A stretch of 62,561 nt of DNA from Longimicrobiaceae bacterium. GTDB lineage: Bacteria > Gemmatimonadota > Gemmatimonadetes > Longimicrobiales > Longimicrobiaceae. Below the pieces are notes generated by a model, which ran no database searches, was not told the origin of the DNA, and saw only the letters and a program-made list of their open reading frames with translations. Below are positions 62,322-62,561 of the stretch, piece after piece. A program made the translations under genes and the position numbers. The stretch is taken from NCBI GenBank assembly GCA_030146875.1, contig JASLAX010000117.1, positions 1 to 62,561 of the forward strand, in the 5' to 3' direction. Position 1 is the first letter of the stretch. Each line of letters begins with the position of its first letter.

Positions 62322-62561
62322 TGGCCCTGGCGGGCGGCGTGGGACGCCTACCGCCGGGTCAACCACGCCTTCGCCGATGCGGTGATCGACGAGGCGGCCG
62401 AGGGCGCGGTGGTGCTGGTGCACGACTACCACCTGTCGCTGGTCGGTGCCCGGCTGGCCGCCGAGCGGCCCGACCTCGCCACCGCCCACTTCAACCACAC
62501 GCCGTTCTGCGGGGCAGACGCCATCCGCATGCTGCCCGACGGCGTGGCCGAGGAGCTGCTG
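62322..62561 (+). CDS. otsA: Trehalose-6-phosphate synthase fragment, both ends missing
   Basis: The plus strand reads WRAAWDAYRRVNHAFADAV, then VVLVHDYHLSLVGARLAAER and THFNHTPF-type sequence (ATAHFNHTPFCGADAIRMLP), which is the glycosyltransferase-20 core of OtsA. That enzyme joins UDP-glucose (or another donor) and glucose-6-phosphate. The N-terminal 100 or so residues are absent: homology begins near 62322-62330, directly against the truncated TolC gene. No start codon or ribosome site is present. The HFNHTPFCG variant is the kind I associate with Actinobacteria. It continues beyond the window. Confidence 0.75.

Overview
This is a G+C-rich stretch (about 70%) of a Gram-negative bacterial chromosome. 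Markers of a two-membrane cell are an Mla-type lipid transporter, a TolC/adaptor/RND efflux operon, an outer-membrane receptor and several lipobox lipoproteins. A futalosine-pathway menaquinone gene, a Ser/Thr kinase/FHA/PP2C/PBP/SEDS gene string and pinensin-like lanthipeptide precursors together suggest Gemmatimonadota, probably near Longimicrobium. That placement is inference from gene content; no rRNA or other phylogenetic marker is present. I see no tRNA, rRNA, CRISPR array or insertion sequence.

Layout. 0-9 kb: a DUF3616 protein cut by the window edge, an HD hydrolase, a short-chain dehydrogenase, a secreted nuclease lipoprotein, a DUF1206 membrane protein, dihydrolipoyl dehydrogenase, a 53-residue orphan, a TylF-type methyltransferase and a glycine-zipper envelope protein. 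9-11.5 kb: a GlsB-type membrane protein, then a compact RiPP-like cluster on the minus strand made of a 57-residue Cys-containing peptide, a DUF692 multinuclear iron oxidase (MNIO) and a partner protein. 12-21 kb: a 2,116-residue alpha-2-macroglobulin and a convergent outer-membrane receptor. 21-26 kb: a tandem winged-helix-like protein, a TetR regulator, a two-gene operon of unknown function and a second dehydrogenase. 26-30 kb: two tandem pinensin-type lanthipeptide precursors, and a DUF4239 membrane protein coupled to a chemoreceptor. 30-38 kb: a seven-gene operon (FHA, transpeptidase, SEDS, PP2C, FHA, Ser/Thr kinase, small protein) resembling the actinobacterial pknB/pstP cell-wall operon. 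38-49 kb: a TPR protein with an AraC-type regulator, a CPBP protease, acetyl-CoA synthetase, a GH10-like lipoprotein, a lower-G+C membrane protein, a barrel/lipocalin-like protein and a matrixin metalloprotease. 49-53 kb: an acetate permease pair, a 79-residue helical protein, MqnA and a Bor lipoprotein. 53-62.3 kb: mlaEFD and tolC-adaptor-RND operons. 62.3 kb to the end: a trehalose-phosphate synthase fragment joined abruptly to the truncated tolC, which looks like an assembly or rearrangement junction.

Acting together: acs and actP/DUF485 cover acetate uptake and activation; the kinase, phosphatase and two FHA proteins probably tune the PBP/SEDS wall-synthesis pair encoded between them; mla and RND genes maintain and clear the envelope. 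The best candidates for undescribed biology are the MNIO cluster, the orphan lanthipeptide pair, the RND pump with a membrane insertion, and a family of intergenic inverted repeats built from CGCGGAG units.
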